From Chlamydia caviae GPIC (GTDB lineage Bacteria; Chlamydiota; Chlamydiia; Chlamydiales; Chlamydiaceae), in the NCBI RefSeq assembly GCF_000007605.1, contig NC_003361.3, positions 186,001-250,000 of the forward strand: a stretch of 64,000 nt of DNA. The letters run 5' to 3'. The notes beneath the pieces are model-generated. The model saw only the letters and a program-made list of their open reading frames with translations. It was not told where the DNA came from and searched no databases. The position numbers were made by a program, and so were the translations under genes. Shown one piece after another: positions 18,627-28,461 of this stretch; the first letter of the stretch is position 1, and each line of letters begins with the position of its first letter.

Positions 18627-19100
18627 ATGTCAAGACGACATGCCGCTGAGAAGAAAGTAATTCCAGCAGATCCTATCTACGGAAGTGTAACCTTAGAAAG
18701 GTTCATTAATAAAGTTATGATGCACGGAAAAAAAAGCATCGCTAGAAAGATAGTCTATTCTGCTTTAGAGAGATTCTCTAAAAAAATCGGTGCGGAGAAT
18801 GTTCTAGAAGCTTTTAAAGAAGCCTTGGAAAATGCAAAGCCTTTGCTCGAAGTTCGCTCCCGTCGTGTTGGAGGAGCAACTTATCAGGTTCCTGTAGAAG
18901 TTGCTGCAGGAAGAAGAGATTGCTTGGCTATGAAATGGATTATCAATAATGCCAGAAACAAGCCTGGAAAGTGCATGGAAGTAGGACTAGCAACCGAGCT
19001 TATTGATTGTTTCAATAAACAGGGAGCTACCATCAAGAAACGTGAAGATACCCACCGTATGGCTGAAGCAAACAAAGCATTTGCTCATTATAAGTGGTAA
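18627..19100 (+). CDS. rpsG: ribosomal protein S7
   Basis: Primary 16S rRNA-binding protein of the 30S head, 157 residues. Recognised from VMMHGKKSIARKIVYSAL near the N-terminus, the central RRVGGATYQVPVEV and the C-terminal KREDTHRMAEANKAFAHYKW. It lies 43 nt after rpsL and 41 nt before fusA, in the standard str order. Confidence 0.98.
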   Translation: MSRRHAAEKKVIPADPIYGSVTLERFINKVMMHGKKSIARKIVYSALERFSKKIGAENVLEAFKEALENAKPLLEVRSRRVGGATYQVPVEVAAGRRDCLAMKWIINNARNKPGKCMEVGLATELIDCFNKQGATIKKREDTHRMAEANKAFAHYKW

Positions 19101-19141
19101 AATAATATTTAATCTCGGTTTGGAAGGGGCATAACAAGTTC

Positions 19142-21226
19142 ATGAGTGATCAGGAATTCGATTTAAGCAAAATTAGAAACATCGGTATCATGGCGCATAT
19201 CGATGCAGGAAAAACGACAACTACAGAAAGAATTCTTTATTACGCTGGAAGGACTCATAAAATTGGTGAGGTTCATGAAGGCGGAGCTACCATGGACTGG
19301 ATGGAGCAGGAGCAAGAAAGAGGAATCACCATTACCTCTGCTGCAACAACTGTTTTCTGGTTGGATTGTAAAATCAACATTATTGACACTCCTGGTCACG
19401 TAGACTTCACTATTGAAGTTGAAAGATCTCTCCGTGTTTTAGATGGTGCCGTAGCTGTATTTGACGCGGTATCTGGAGTCGAACCTCAGTCAGAAACTGT
19501 ATGGAGACAGGCGAATAAGTACGGTGTTCCCCGGATTGCTTTCGTAAACAAAATGGACCGTATGGGTGCGAATTATTTCGCAGCTGTAGAGTCTATGAAA
19601 GAAAAGCTTGGTGCTAACGCTATTCCTGTACACTGTCCTATTGGCGCTGAAAGCCAATTTGTTGGGATGGTCGATCTTATTTCTCAGAAAGCTCTATATT
19701 TCTTAGATGAAACTCTAGGGGCTAAATGGGAAGAACGTGAAATTCCTGAAGATCTGAAAGAGAAATGTGCAGAACTTCGCTATGCTCTTCTTGAAGAGCT
19801 AGCTACAGTAGATGAGGGCAACGAAGCTTTCATGATGAAAGTACTTGAAGATCCCGATTCCATTACTGAAGAAGAAATTCACCAAGTCATGCGCAAAGGT
19901 GTTATTGAAAATAAGATTAACCCTGTGTTGTGCGGAACCGCTTTTAAAAACAAAGGTGTGCAGCAACTTCTTAATGTTATCGTAAAATGGTTGCCTTCCC
20001 CTAAAGATCGTGGCATCATTCACGGAATTAATTTAAAAAATAACGAAGAAGTTCATTTAGAGCCTAGAAAAGATGGGCCTTTAGCTGCTCTTGCGTTCAA
20101 AATTATGACAGACCCTTACGTTGGTCGTATTACCTTTATCCGTATCTATTCCGGAACGCTTAAAAAAGGTTCAGCTATCCTTAACTCTACTAAGGATAAG
20201 AAAGAACGTATCTCACGTTTATTAGAAATGCACGCCAATGAGAGAACCGATAGAGATGAGTTTACTGTTGGTGATATTGGTGCTTGCGTTGGTTTGAAAT
20301 ATTCAGTTACAGGGGATACCCTCTGTGATGATAATCAGGAAATTGTTCTTGAGCGTATTGAAATCCCTGAACCTGTGATCGACATGGCTATTGAGCCAAA
20401 GTCTAAGGGCGATAGAGAGAAATTAGCTCAAGCGTTGAATGCTCTTTCTGAAGAAGATCCTACGTTCCGCGTGACCTCAAACGAAGAAACCGGACAAACA
20501 ATTATTTCCGGAATGGGTGAGCTACATTTAGATATTCTTCGCGATCGTATGATCCGCGAATTTAAAGTGGAAGCTAATGTCGGTAAACCTCAAGTTTCTT
20601 ATAAAGAAACAATTACCAAAAACGGCAGTAGCGAAACTAAATATGTAAAACAGTCTGGTGGTCGTGGACAATATGCTCACGTTTGCCTCGAGATCGAGCC
20701 AAATGAACCAGGGAAAGGGAATGAAGTTGTCAGCAAAATTGTTGGAGGTGTCATTCCTAGAGAATATATTCCCGCGGTTATGAAAGGTGTGGAAGAAGGC
20801 TTAAATACAGGAGTTCTTGCAGGCTATGGTTTGGTCGATGTTAAAGTAAGCATCGTATTTGGATCATATCACGAAGTGGATTCCAGTGAGATGGCATTTA
20901 AAATATGCGGTTCGATGGCTGTGAAAGAAGCTTGTAGAAAAGCTGCTCCAGTAATTTTAGAACCTATTATGAAAGTTGCAGTAACCACTCCTGAGGATCA
21001 TTTAGGAGATGTTATTGGTGATTTAAATCGTCGTCGTGGCAAGATCTTGGGCCAAGAATCTTCACGAAGTATGGCGCAAGTGAATGCGGAGGTTCCTTTA
21101 AGTGAGATGTTTGGATATACAACATCTTTAAGATCTTTGACTTCCGGAAGAGCAACATCAACAATGGAACCCGCCTTCTTTGCTAAGGTTCCTCAAAAAA
21201 TTCAAGAAGAGATTGTTAAGAAGTAA
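19142..21226 (+). CDS. fusA: elongation factor G
   Basis: GTPase that moves tRNAs and mRNA through the ribosome after peptide transfer and helps recycle ribosomes. 694 residues, full length. G1 [12 protein letters not shown] (18-29), G3 DTPGHVD (near 81), G4 NKMD (near 136) and the switch I region are intact. Domains II-V follow, including [14 protein letters not shown] of domain IV and the C-terminal [10 protein letters not shown]. Downstream rpsJ begins 7 nt after the stop. Confidence 0.99.
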   Translation: MSDQEFDLSKIRNIGIMAHIDAGKTTTTERILYYAGRTHKIGEVHEGGATMDWMEQEQERGITITSAATTVFWLDCKINIIDTPGHVDFTIEVERSLRVLDGAVAVFDAVSGVEPQSETVWRQANKYGVPRIAFVNKMDRMGANYFAAVESMKEKLGANAIPVHCPIGAESQFVGMVDLISQKALYFLDETLGAKWEEREIPEDLKEKCAELRYALLEELATVDEGNEAFMMKVLEDPDSITEEEIHQVMRKGVIENKINPVLCGTAFKNKGVQQLLNVIVKWLPSPKDRGIIHGINLKNNEEVHLEPRKDGPLAALAFKIMTDPYVGRITFIRIYSGTLKKGSAILNSTKDKKERISRLLEMHANERTDRDEFTVGDIGACVGLKYSVTGDTLCDDNQEIVLERIEIPEPVIDMAIEPKSKGDREKLAQALNALSEEDPTFRVTSNEETGQTIISGMGELHLDILRDRMIREFKVEANVGKPQVSYKETITKNGSSETKYVKQSGGRGQYAHVCLEIEPNEPGKGNEVVSKIVGGVIPREYIPAVMKGVEEGLNTGVLAGYGLVDVKVSIVFGSYHEVDSSEMAFKICGSMAVKEACRKAAPVILEPIMKVAVTTPEDHLGDVIGDLNRRRGKILGQESSRSMAQVNAEVPLSEMFGYTTSLRSLTSGRATSTMEPAFFAKVPQKIQEEIVKK

Positions 21227-21233
21227 GGAATAT

Positions 21234-21551
21234 ATGAAGCAGCAGAAACAGAAAATTCGTATTCGTCTGAAAGGATTCGATCAAGGGCAGCTAGATCGAT
21301 CAACTGCAGATATTGTTGAGACTGCTAAAAGAACAGGCGCTCGTGTAGCAGGCCCTATTCCTTTGCCTACAAAGAGGGAAGTGTACACTGTGTTGCGTTC
21401 TCCTCACGTAGACAAGAAGTCTAGGGAGCAGTTTGAAATTCGCACCCATAAGCGTTTAATAGATATCCTGGATCCTACAGGAAAAACTATAGATGCCTTA
21501 AAAATGTTAGCTCTTCCAGCAGGGGTTGATATTAAGATTAAGGCTGCTTAA
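21234..21551 (+). CDS. rpsJ: ribosomal protein S10
   Basis: Small-subunit protein and, as NusE, a partner of NusB in antitermination; 105 residues. Recognised from [51 protein letters not shown] and the C-terminal [14 protein letters not shown]. The ATG at 21234 is chosen because AAGGAA precedes it; an earlier in-frame ATG at 21180 lies inside fusA. It takes the place that tufA often has after fusA in other bacteria. Confidence 0.98.
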   Translation: MKQQKQKIRIRLKGFDQGQLDRSTADIVETAKRTGARVAGPIPLPTKREVYTVLRSPHVDKKSREQFEIRTHKRLIDILDPTGKTIDALKMLALPAGVDIKIKAA

Positions 21552-21568
21552 TTTAGTTCGGCTTGGCC

Positions 21569-22618
21569 ATGCATTTATTAGAGAAATTTAAGGCTCAGAG
21601 GGTTTCTCTTCTCTCGCGAGAGCTCGTTTCTTGTTGCGATTCTAGCATTGCTTCTTCCGATGCAGGCCATGTCTATCAGCTGTTTTTCAATACAACAAAT
21701 TCTAATCTATCTTATAAGGTAGGGGATTCTTTAGGTATATTCCCTAAGAATTCTTTAAGTGTTGTTGGGAAGATTCTCGAGTGTCTAGGTTATTCTCCAA
21801 AACAACTAGTGCAAACTCGAGAATCCTCTCACATTACATTCTATGACTTCCTAAGATGTCATGCAAACATAGATAAAATACCTGCAAAACTTAAGTCTTT
21901 TTTCCCTGATGTAGAGGATTCCACCTCCCTCTATGATGCTATCCAAAAATATCAACCCACGATCTCTTTAGAGCTATTTACACAAAGTGTATTACCTTTG
22001 TTACCCCGATTTTATTCCATAGCTTCTGCTCCACATCCTACTGAGGGCAAGATAGAACTTCTAGTACGGCTTGTGAGCTATTCTGGAGAGTATGAACAAC
22101 GTCATGGAGTATGTTCCTTCTTTTTATGTAAGGAATTAGAAATAGGCGAGGAATGTTACGCGTTTGTACAGCCTACCAAGCATTTTACTATTGGAGATCA
22201 TGTTCAGAATAAGCCTATTGTTATGATTGGTTCAGGAACAGGAATTGCTCCATATAAAGGTTTTGTACAACAGCGCATTTATAATAATGATCCTGGAATG
22301 AACCTTCTCTTTTTCGGAGAGCGATTCGAAAAGGCCAATTTCTACTATCAAAATTTTTGGAAGAAAGCGATTAAAAACGAGTTGTTGAAGCTTTTCTTGG
22401 CATTTTCTCGTGACGGGGATCAAAAGATCTACGTACAAGATCTGCTCAGAAAAGAAAGAGAACTCGTTTTACGAGCATGCGAAGAGGGAGCTCACTTTTT
22501 TGTCTGTGGTAGTAAAACATTGGGAAGTGAAGTTAAAAAGACTCTGGAAGATATCCTAGGCAAAGATAAGCTCTCCCAATTAAAGGAAGAGCGTCGTTAT
22601 GTTATCGATGTTTATTAA
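21569..22618 (+). CDS. CysJ-like FAD/NADPH reductase without a flavodoxin domain
   Basis: A 349-residue oxidoreductase resembling the FAD/NADPH half of sulfite reductase flavoprotein (CysJ) and cytochrome P450 reductase. The FAD-binding signature [12 protein letters not shown] lies near residue 149, GVCSFFLC binds FAD phosphate (near 172), the NADPH loop [16 protein letters not shown] is near 220, and the chain ends in the typical RRYVIDVY. The N-terminal FMN flavodoxin domain of CysJ is missing. Chlamydiae have no sulfite reductase hemoprotein, so the electron acceptor is unknown; a separate flavodoxin or an iron-sulfur protein is possible. It follows rpsJ by 17 nt. Its stop codon overlaps that of ispF on the other strand. 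A TTG two codons earlier is an alternative start. Confidence 0.85.
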   Translation: MHLLEKFKAQRVSLLSRELVSCCDSSIASSDAGHVYQLFFNTTNSNLSYKVGDSLGIFPKNSLSVVGKILECLGYSPKQLVQTRESSHITFYDFLRCHANIDKIPAKLKSFFPDVEDSTSLYDAIQKYQPTISLELFTQSVLPLLPRFYSIASAPHPTEGKIELLVRLVSYSGEYEQRHGVCSFFLCKELEIGEECYAFVQPTKHFTIGDHVQNKPIVMIGSGTGIAPYKGFVQQRIYNNDPGMNLLFFGERFEKANFYYQNFWKKAIKNELLKLFLAFSRDGDQKIYVQDLLRKERELVLRACEEGAHFFVCGSKTLGSEVKKTLEDILGKDKLSQLKEERRYVIDVY

Positions 22619-23145
22619 TTGCAATACTCTGCAACTGTGAGTACGCAAAAGCATTGTACACCGTCGCCACAGCCAAAATCACTCAATCCTTCTCCAGAAG
22701 TCGCAGTAATACCTACAGAGCCTAAAGGAATATTTAAAGCTGAGGCAATACTTTGTCTCATGGCAGAGAGTTTTGGCAGAAATTTAGGGCGATTTCCTTC
22801 AATAGTAATCGCTACGTGGGAAATCATTTGGTTCGATTTTAAAGATTTTATAGCTTCGGATAAATACACACTACTGTCGGTAATGCCGCGAGTGTGGAAA
22901 AGCTCATCGGCGACTTCTCCTAATATGATTCTATGAGTTACAGAAGAAATGGCATTGCAAATAGCATGGAAGACGATATCACCATCAGAATTGGCTTGGA
23001 AACCAGGACTGTTTTCAAAGATTACCCCAGCTAAAATGCAGGGCTTTGCAGAACTTTCTGAGAGAAAACGATGGCTATCTTGCCCGATTCCTACACGATA
23101 AATCCATTGCGGTTTAGGCAAAGGAGAGTCATTTTCTGCGTCCAT
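22615..23145 (-). CDS. ispF: 2-C-methyl-D-erythritol 2,4-cyclodiphosphate synthase
   Basis: Fifth enzyme of the MEP isoprenoid pathway; cyclises CDP-methylerythritol 2-phosphate with release of CMP. 176 residues, slightly longer than usual (about 160) because of a short N-terminal extension ([14 protein letters not shown]). The zinc site is visible as D-S-H in GIGQDSHRF (about 20-28) plus the His in [13 protein letters not shown]. The motif [20 protein letters not shown] near the end binds the CDP part, although the usual T-x-E-x-L-G is slightly changed. The last bases overlap the stop of the convergent CysJ-like gene. Confidence 0.94.
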   Translation of the reverse strand: MDAENDSPLPKPQWIYRVGIGQDSHRFLSESSAKPCILAGVIFENSPGFQANSDGDIVFHAICNAISSVTHRIILGEVADELFHTRGITDSSVYLSEAIKSLKSNQMISHVAITIEGNRPKFLPKLSAMRQSIASALNIPLGSVGITATSGEGLSDFGCGDGVQCFCVLTVAEYCN

Positions 23146-23464
23146 ATTTTATTGTACCGTTTTAACATTCCTTATTTTGAGATTATTCCATTTTTAATTG
23201 GTAGATCACCGTATACCTCAATCTACAGAGGTTATACCGCGACTAAAAGTCTCGTGGAAAAATATACAAAATAATCAGAATTCACGCACCTATACATATG
23301 TAAAAATTCTTTCTTTGAAACATTAACTAGCCTATAAAAACATTATTTTAATTTTCTTCTTAACACAATAATTTATTTACAGACGTTAAGAAAACAATTT
23401 ATTTTTAATCTAAAATAGTTGATAATAATACGATTTTTTACCAATACGGGTCTTATTTACAATT
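23146..23464. other. intergenic region between ispF and the Inc-like gene
   Basis: About 320 nt, very AT-rich after 23270. It must carry the divergent promoters of ispF and the downstream gene. No RNA gene or repeat stands out. Confidence 0.3.
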
Positions 23465-23917
23465 ATGCAGATTAGATTTCAGACAACCGAAGAGTTTGAT
23501 GAGGTAATAGGACGAGTATTTCCTAGCAGCTGCCATATGGTGTTTCCTAGAGATGATGATGGCCTTTGGGATACCTCTTATGATTGGGATCTAACACATC
23601 CTTTTGCTTTGAAAAATTCTGTTTTAGCAGCCATTCCATTGATTGGATCAATTATGGGATTGATCAAATTATTCACTGTTTGGTCTGTGAGCCCATATGG
23701 TGAAAGTAAAGTAAAGATAGCTACCTACACCATCACAGGACTCATGGAATTGTGTGGTCTAGGGATTGTTCTCCTAGCATTAAAAATTCTCTATTTATTT
23801 TTTAAAACTATTTGCGCTCTATTTAAAAACATTTCTTTTAGGAATGGAGGGGAGCAAATTTCTTCTGCAAACTTGCAAAATCGAAGTTTTCAATCCGCAG
23901 GTCTAATTTTTTCGTAA
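23465..23917 (+). CDS. hypothetical Inc-like membrane protein
   Basis: A 150-residue product of unknown function. The first 55 residues are hydrophilic and acidic with many aromatic residues (VFPRDDDGLWDTSYDWDLTHPF). Two hydrophobic segments follow: about 57-76 (SVLAAIPLIGSIMGLIKLFTVW) and about 90-118 (YTITGLMELCGLGIVLLALKILYLFF), separated by a short charged turn. The C-terminus is polar. The bilobed pattern and the ALKNSVLAAIPLIGS lead-in resemble chlamydial inclusion-membrane proteins and small proteins seen in families in this genus. I see no ribosome-binding site before the ATG. Secretion is inference. Confidence 0.6.
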   Translation: MQIRFQTTEEFDEVIGRVFPSSCHMVFPRDDDGLWDTSYDWDLTHPFALKNSVLAAIPLIGSIMGLIKLFTVWSVSPYGESKVKIATYTITGLMELCGLGIVLLALKILYLFFKTICALFKNISFRNGGEQISSANLQNRSFQSAGLIFS

Positions 23918-23953
23918 ACTCTTTGATTAGAGCTTATGTTCTTAGAAATATCA

Positions 23954-23982
23954 TTGCTTTAAAGCGAATATTTCCTTATGAT
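23954..23982 (+). promoter_or_regulatory. candidate promoter of tRNA-Phe
   Basis: TTGCTT (23954-23959) and TATGAT (23977-23982) with exactly 17 bp between, 13 nt before the tRNA. Good sigma-66-type match. Confidence 0.6.
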
Positions 23983-23995
23983 AACCTACTGAAAT

Positions 23996-24068
23996 GGCTG
24001 GATAGCTCAGTTGGTAGAGCAGAGGATTGAAGATCCTTGTGTCGTCGGTTCGACCCCGGCTCCGGCCA
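23996..24068 (+). tRNA. tRNA-Phe (anticodon GAA)
   Basis: 73-nt cloverleaf. The acceptor GGCTGGA pairs with TCCGGCC (one G-T pair); the anticodon stem is GAGGA/TCCTT with loop TTGAAGA, giving anticodon GAA; the T arm carries GGTTCGACCCC. The discriminator is A at 24068 and CCA is not encoded. Two hairpins follow before rplU. Confidence 0.97.
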
Positions 24069-24092
24069 TACTCGGTTAACGTTCAACGTGTC

Positions 24093-24112
24093 TAGTTTTT
24101 CTTGAAAAACTA
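24093..24112 (+). terminator. hairpin after tRNA-Phe
   Basis: TAGTTTTTC (24093-24101) pairs perfectly with GAAAAACTA (24104-24112) across a TT turn, 25 nt after the tRNA. Low GC and no T-tract; possibly a processing or termination signal. Confidence 0.4.
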
Positions 24113-24147
24113 AAATCAAGGACTTTGTATTTTTTATAATTTCAAAG

Positions 24148-24168
24148 TTTGCTAAAGTATTTAGCAAA
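24148..24168 (+). promoter_or_regulatory. hairpin in the rplU leader
   Basis: TTTGCTAAA (24148-24156) pairs perfectly with TTTAGCAAA (24160-24168) with a GTA loop, 47 nt before the rplU ATG. Leaders of rplU are regulated by L21-binding structures in some bacteria (an L21 leader family is known), but this stem is not recognisably one of them. Role unknown. Confidence 0.4.
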
Positions 24169-24215
24169 TCTATTGAGTCCTAAGCACAGAATAAAGAATC
24201 ATAAGGAAAGAATTA

Positions 24216-24536
24216 ATGAAGTCTTACGCGATAATTCAGACCGGAAGCAAACAATATCAGGTTTCTGAAGGGGATGTAATTGACGTCGAATTATTAGACG
24301 GCATTTCCGAAGGGCAAGAAATTGTTTTCGATCAAGTGTTGTTTACTTTTGATGGATCTAAAGTTTCTTTAGGGACTCCCATTGTAAAGGATGCTGTGGT
24401 GAAAGGTCAGCTACTCTCTCAAGTTCGTGGAGAAAAAGTAACGGCCTATAAATACAAAAGACGTAAAAATTATCATCGTAAGACTGGTCACCGTCAGAAC
24501 TATCTTAGAGTGAAAATTAGCAATCTAGTGATTTAA
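24216..24536 (+). CDS. rplU: ribosomal protein L21
   Basis: Large-subunit protein binding 23S rRNA, 106 residues. Typical start SYAIIQTGSKQYQVSEGDVIDVE and the C-terminal KYKRRKNYHRKTGHRQNYLRVKI. AAGGAA precedes the ATG. It is followed 27 nt later by rpmA and then obgE, a widely conserved cluster. Confidence 0.98.
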   Translation: MKSYAIIQTGSKQYQVSEGDVIDVELLDGISEGQEIVFDQVLFTFDGSKVSLGTPIVKDAVVKGQLLSQVRGEKVTAYKYKRRKNYHRKTGHRQNYLRVKISNLVI

Positions 24537-24563
24537 TTGGTGGAAAACTAAAGGGATTTTGAA

Positions 24564-24812
24564 ATGGCACATAAGAAAGGTCAGGGAGCAAGCCGTAACG
24601 GTCGCGATTCAGAGTCAAAGCGTCTCGGTATGAAAGTGGGCGCAGGGCAAAGAGTTTCCACAGGAAGTATTCTTGTAAGACAAAGAGGTACTAAGTGGCA
24701 TCCTTCACAAAACGTAGGTAGAGGTCGTGACGACACTTTATTTGCTTTGGTGGACGGTATTGTGGTCACTAAGAAGACAGATCGTACATACATTTCTGTT
24801 CTTCCAGAATAA
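24564..24812 (+). CDS. rpmA: ribosomal protein L27
   Basis: Large-subunit protein whose N-terminal tail reaches the peptidyl-transferase centre; 82 residues. The tail starts directly [15 protein letters not shown] with no Firmicutes-type cleaved extension. [24 protein letters not shown] is the conserved core. A terminator follows. Confidence 0.98.
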   Translation: MAHKKGQGASRNGRDSESKRLGMKVGAGQRVSTGSILVRQRGTKWHPSQNVGRGRDDTLFALVDGIVVTKKTDRTYISVLPE

Positions 24813-24850
24813 GTCTTAAAGAGACTCTTCAAAAACTCATTTATCTTAGG

Positions 24851-24896
24851 AAGCTCTATTTTTTGCTCACGCATAAAATGGAGCTTTTCTGTTTTT
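24851..24896 (+). terminator. terminator after rpmA
   Basis: AAGCTCTATTTT (24851-24862) pairs with AAAATGGAGCTT (24875-24886), with one T-G pair, followed by TTCTGTTTTT. It sits between rpmA and obgE, so obgE may partly depend on read-through or its own promoter. Confidence 0.7.
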
Positions 24897-24928
24897 AACA
24901 GGGTTTACGATTTGGGGATAAGTATACA

Positions 24929-25936
24929 ATGTTTTTAGATCAGATTACTATAGAGTTGCGCGCTGGGAAAGGCGGCAATGGTGTTGTAGCATGGAGAAAG
25001 GAGAAATACCTACCAAAAGGTGGTCCTTACGGTGGTAATGGCGGCGTCGGTGGATCCATTATTATTGAATCAGCTACACATGTATACTCTTTCGAATCTT
25101 ATAGAAATATACGCTTTTTAAAAGCCGAAGATGGACAATCTGGAGCTACGAATAATCGTTCCGGAAGAAATGGGAAAGATTTAGTCTTAGTCGTCCCTGA
25201 AGGAACATTATTACGGGATGTAGAGACTCGGGAGATTATTTATGATTTTGCTAAAGACGGAGAACGTTTAGTCATTTGCCGCGGAGGCAAAGGTGGTAAG
25301 GGAAATACTTTTTTCAAGACATCTACCAACCGTGCTCCTACAAAAGCTACTCCAGGGAAACCTGGGGAAGTGCGCCAAGTCGAGCTAGAGTTAAAACTCA
25401 TTGCAGACATCGGTCTTGTGGGCTTTCCAAATGCTGGGAAATCTACGTTGTTTAATACTCTTGCTAAAACAGAAGTTAAGGTAGGGGCTTATCCATTTAC
25501 TACACTGCAACCTGTATTAGGTTTAGTTCCTTGTCGAGAGAAGTTGTATCAAAAACCGTGGATTATTGCAGATATTCCCGGAATCATAGAGGGCGCACAT
25601 CAAAATCGTGGTCTAGGATTAGACTTTTTAAGACACATTGAACGCACGAGATTGTTATTATTTGTCGTTGATATTTGTGGATGTGAGAGATCATCTCCGG
25701 AAGAAGACTTACGTATTCTTATGGATGAGCTTTTGCATTATAAAGAAGATCTTGCTGATAAAGGTAGGATCATTGCTTTAAATAAGATCGATGATCTTCT
25801 TCCTGATGAGAGACAGGAACGTCTGGAGAATTTTCAAAGGCTCTTTCCGTCTGAGCAGTTCGTGATGTTATCTGGACTTACTGGAGAAGGAGTAGATTTG
25901 CTCAACAGCCTTTTCACAAATAGACTGAGTGTATAA
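24929..25936 (+). CDS. obgE: GTPase Obg
   Basis: Essential ribosome-associated GTPase acting in 50S assembly and stress signalling; 335 residues. The N-terminal glycine-rich Obg fold ([20 protein letters not shown], then GGNGGVGG) is followed by the G domain: G1 [12 protein letters not shown] (near 168), switch with [13 protein letters not shown]3 [10 protein letters not shown] (near 213) and G4 NKIDD (near 287). It ends without the C-terminal OCT or acidic extension of some homologues. The last 103 nt overlap the convergent ABC permease gene on the other strand. Confidence 0.97.
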   Translation: MFLDQITIELRAGKGGNGVVAWRKEKYLPKGGPYGGNGGVGGSIIIESATHVYSFESYRNIRFLKAEDGQSGATNNRSGRNGKDLVLVVPEGTLLRDVETREIIYDFAKDGERLVICRGGKGGKGNTFFKTSTNRAPTKATPGKPGEVRQVELELKLIADIGLVGFPNAGKSTLFNTLAKTEVKVGAYPFTTLQPVLGLVPCREKLYQKPWIIADIPGIIEGAHQNRGLGLDFLRHIERTRLLLFVVDICGCERSSPEEDLRILMDELLHYKEDLADKGRIIALNKIDDLLPDERQERLENFQRLFPSEQFVMLSGLTGEGVDLLNSLFTNRLSV

Positions 25937-26727
25937 ACAATACCCATCAAAATAGCGATTGTTGGTCCTGCAGGGAAATCCAAGGCGTAGGCAAGAACGA
26001 TTCCGGAAAATGAGCATAAAATGTTTAAGAGAACGGAAATGATCATAATATGAATCATTCTATGGGAAAACCTACAAGCAATCGATATAGGCAAAACAAG
26101 CATGCTTAGCATTAAGATAACGCCCATGATGTAAATTAGCATAACGATGGTAATTGCTGTTAAGATTAGCAAAAGAAAGTACCACGTTTGTACAGAGTAG
26201 CGACTGAGCATCATGTATTTCTCATCGAAACATAAGGCGAGAAATCGTGTATGGCAGAGCGCTACAGTTGCCAGAACAATAACGTCTAATATCCCCAAAC
26301 TATAGAGATCTCCGGTGGTTACCCAAAGAATATTCCCAAAAAGGAAATTCACTAACTCTGAATTAAAAGCCGGTAATTGAGAGATAAAGATAATCCCAAT
26401 CGCCATCCCTACAGACCAAATCATAGCAATGAGGGCATCCTCTCTTTCTTGATACTTGAGATGAATTTTCCCAATGCAGATTGCGAGGATTATTGCTCCG
26501 ATTACCGCTCCGTACATGGGAGAAAACTCAAGATTTAGCCGGTATTGGATCCATAAGGTGAGACCAATCCCTCCTAAAATAGAGTGGGAGATACTCCCAC
26601 TAATAGAAACGATGCGTTTGACTACGATATATGTTCCTACAACGCCCCCAGCGATAGAGGCTCCTAAAGCTGCAAGTAACGATGGGAGAAGTAACGCTGG
26701 GAGGATATGATCAAAAAAAGAAATCAT
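25834..26727 (-). CDS. metal ABC transporter permease (Zn/Mn/Fe type)
   Basis: Membrane subunit of a cluster-9 (ABC-3) metal importer, 297 residues, with about seven to eight hydrophobic segments. The conserved cytoplasmic-loop motif is [14 protein letters not shown] near residues 45-58, and the C-terminal signature is [21 protein letters not shown]. The hydrophilic tail of about 30 residues (after LSLFVKRLL) is encoded antisense to the 3' end of obgE. The start overlaps the ATPase stop by 4 nt (ATGA), so the two are probably translationally coupled. In C. trachomatis the matching three-gene set is CT415-CT417. The metal cannot be decided from sequence; zinc or manganese is likely. Confidence 0.92.
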   Translation of the reverse strand: MISFFDHILPALLLPSLLAALGASIAGGVVGTYIVVKRIVSISGSISHSILGGIGLTLWIQYRLNLEFSPMYGAVIGAIILAICIGKIHLKYQEREDALIAMIWSVGMAIGIIFISQLPAFNSELVNFLFGNILWVTTGDLYSLGILDVIVLATVALCHTRFLALCFDEKYMMLSRYSVQTWYFLLLILTAITIVMLIYIMGVILMLSMLVLPISIACRFSHRMIHIMIISVLLNILCSFSGIVLAYALDFPAGPTIAILMGIVYTLSLFVKRLLSKSTPSPVSPDNITNCSDGKSL

Positions 26728-27443
26728 AGATCAACCTTTTTGTCGAAAGAATCACAGCAAAACTCTTGAGGTATCGTTGGGGTATTTGTGAGTGTTGTTA
26801 GAGTTCTACTCATATAAAATACTTTATTGAAGTGACTAGTTGTATGATGTAAATCATGGGTGATCATGAGAATTGTACAGCGATCATTAAGTTCTGAGAG
26901 AATCTGTAGAATGCGTTGTTGATTTTCAGGATCGATATTTGCTGTAGGTTCATCAAGAATGAGTAATTTAGGATGAGATGCCAGAGCTCTAGCCAGGAGT
27001 ACTCTTTGTATCTGTCCTCCAGATAGGTGAGAAAAGCACCTATCCTTATGGTGTAAAAGACCTACTGTTTCTAGGGCTTGCTCAGCAAATTCATGATCGC
27101 ATTTAGCATATTTCCCATGCCAGCGAAGAAAAGAAAGTCTTCCTGATAGCACAACCTCTTTTACAGAAATGGGGAAGGAAAAGTCGTAGGAGAAGTGCTG
27201 GGGGACCCAACCAATGGTTAACTCGGATTCTTTTTTACATGTAGAAAATGTTTTTAGAGTTCCTAGTGTAGGTTTTAATAACTTTAGCATGAGCATAGCT
27301 AAGGTTGTTTTCCCTCCACCATTGGGGCCTATAATACCGACAAAGTCTCCTTCATGAATCATGAAGGAGACTTTATTGATGATCCAGGGGCTTTTCGGTC
27401 CATAACGGAAAGAAAGATCCTTAACAAGTATTTGTACTGTCAT
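26724..27443 (-). CDS. metal ABC transporter ATP-binding protein
   Basis: Cytoplasmic ATPase that powers the metal importer; 239 residues. Walker A GPNGGGKTT (39-47), the ABC signature LSGGQIQRVLLARAL (about 140), Walker B LLILDEPTANID (about 160) and the switch His in MITHDLHHT are all intact. Its start overlaps the stop of the binding-protein gene by 4 nt (ATGA), and its own stop overlaps the permease start the same way. Confidence 0.95.
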   Translation of the reverse strand: MTVQILVKDLSFRYGPKSPWIINKVSFMIHEGDFVGIIGPNGGGKTTLAMLMLKLLKPTLGTLKTFSTCKKESELTIGWVPQHFSYDFSFPISVKEVVLSGRLSFLRWHGKYAKCDHEFAEQALETVGLLHHKDRCFSHLSGGQIQRVLLARALASHPKLLILDEPTANIDPENQQRILQILSELNDRCTILMITHDLHHTTSHFNKVFYMSRTLTTLTNTPTIPQEFCCDSFDKKVDL

Positions 27444-28276
27444 AAATTAGCAAGGGTTGTTGCTATGGTTTTCAGGTTATTTATAACGTGTTCTTCATAG
27501 GGATCTAAGTTTACTGTATCCATGTGGAAGCGTTCAGCAAGCATAGCGCTACTACGCTTACCGGCATGACGAAGTAAAATCATAGAAGAAATCCCATGCT
27601 CTCGAATACTTTGAGCCGTGCGGATAACATCTTTTGGAGAGGGGTCAGCATGATTGCTCTTTTCAACAACATGTTGGAAAAAATTGTAATCTCTGCAGAA
27701 ATAACCAAAGGCTCCATGTGCGACTAAAATATGACGCTGCTTAGCAGCAGAGGTGATTTCCTGAATCTCTATATCTAAAGCTTCTAGAGTTTTAAGTAGC
27801 TTTTCTCCGTTATTTTGATATAGCGCGGTATGTTCTGGAAAATGCAAACATAGAGCTTCTACAATAGAGGCGACTTGTATTTTTAAATTTTTCGGACTTA
27901 GCCAGGTGTGGGTATCAAAGCTGTGAAAGTGCTGTGCGCATCCCGTATACCCAGGAATGACTTGAACATTTTTATTGAGATCTACTTGAGGACAAGAAAC
28001 ATTTTTTTCACAGGCCTTCTCGAAATTCTCTCCCATACGAAACCAAAGTTGCGCACGAAGAAGTTTTTCCATATGACGGGGAGATAATTCATAGGTATGA
28101 GGATCATAGTTATTAGTAACTATAGAGCATACCTCACAAGTATCCCCCGCTATCTGTTCAACAAGGAACTTATAAGGAACTATACTAACGAGAACATGTT
28201 TGTGTTCTAGTTTAGAGTCTCCAAAAGCGTGTGAACAGCAAAAGAAGAACAAAAGAAAGATATATATTCTACGCAT
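27440..28276 (-). CDS. periplasmic metal-binding protein of ABC importer
   Basis: Cluster A-I (ZnuA/TroA-like) solute-binding protein, 278 residues. A signal peptide with basic start and FFFCCSHAFG precedes the mature chain; the CC could form a lipobox-like site, but the flanking residues fit poorly. Likely metal ligands are the His in NYDPHTYELSP (about 59), the His in DTHTWLSP (about 123), the His in LVAHGAFGYF (about 186) and the acidic cluster LDPYEEH near the C-terminus. A short His-rich stretch (CAQHFHSFDTHTW) precedes the second ligand and may help capture metal. First gene of the three-gene operon. Confidence 0.92.
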   Translation of the reverse strand: MRRIYIFLLFFFCCSHAFGDSKLEHKHVLVSIVPYKFLVEQIAGDTCEVCSIVTNNYDPHTYELSPRHMEKLLRAQLWFRMGENFEKACEKNVSCPQVDLNKNVQVIPGYTGCAQHFHSFDTHTWLSPKNLKIQVASIVEALCLHFPEHTALYQNNGEKLLKTLEALDIEIQEITSAAKQRHILVAHGAFGYFCRDYNFFQHVVEKSNHADPSPKDVIRTAQSIREHGISSMILLRHAGKRSSAMLAERFHMDTVNLDPYEEHVINNLKTIATTLANL

Positions 28277-28461
28277 GATCTAAATAGATTGATGAACGCA
28301 GCCATTATCCTATTGACCCGCAATTTTAATAAAGAATGAATTCAAAATAGCTTTGTAGATTTTTTAAACATTCTTTGCATTTAGACGAATCTTGATAAAA
28401 ATGGACACATTGAGATATCTTCAGATCAAGTTTTTCGAAAGAATATCCTTATTTGGCTAGT

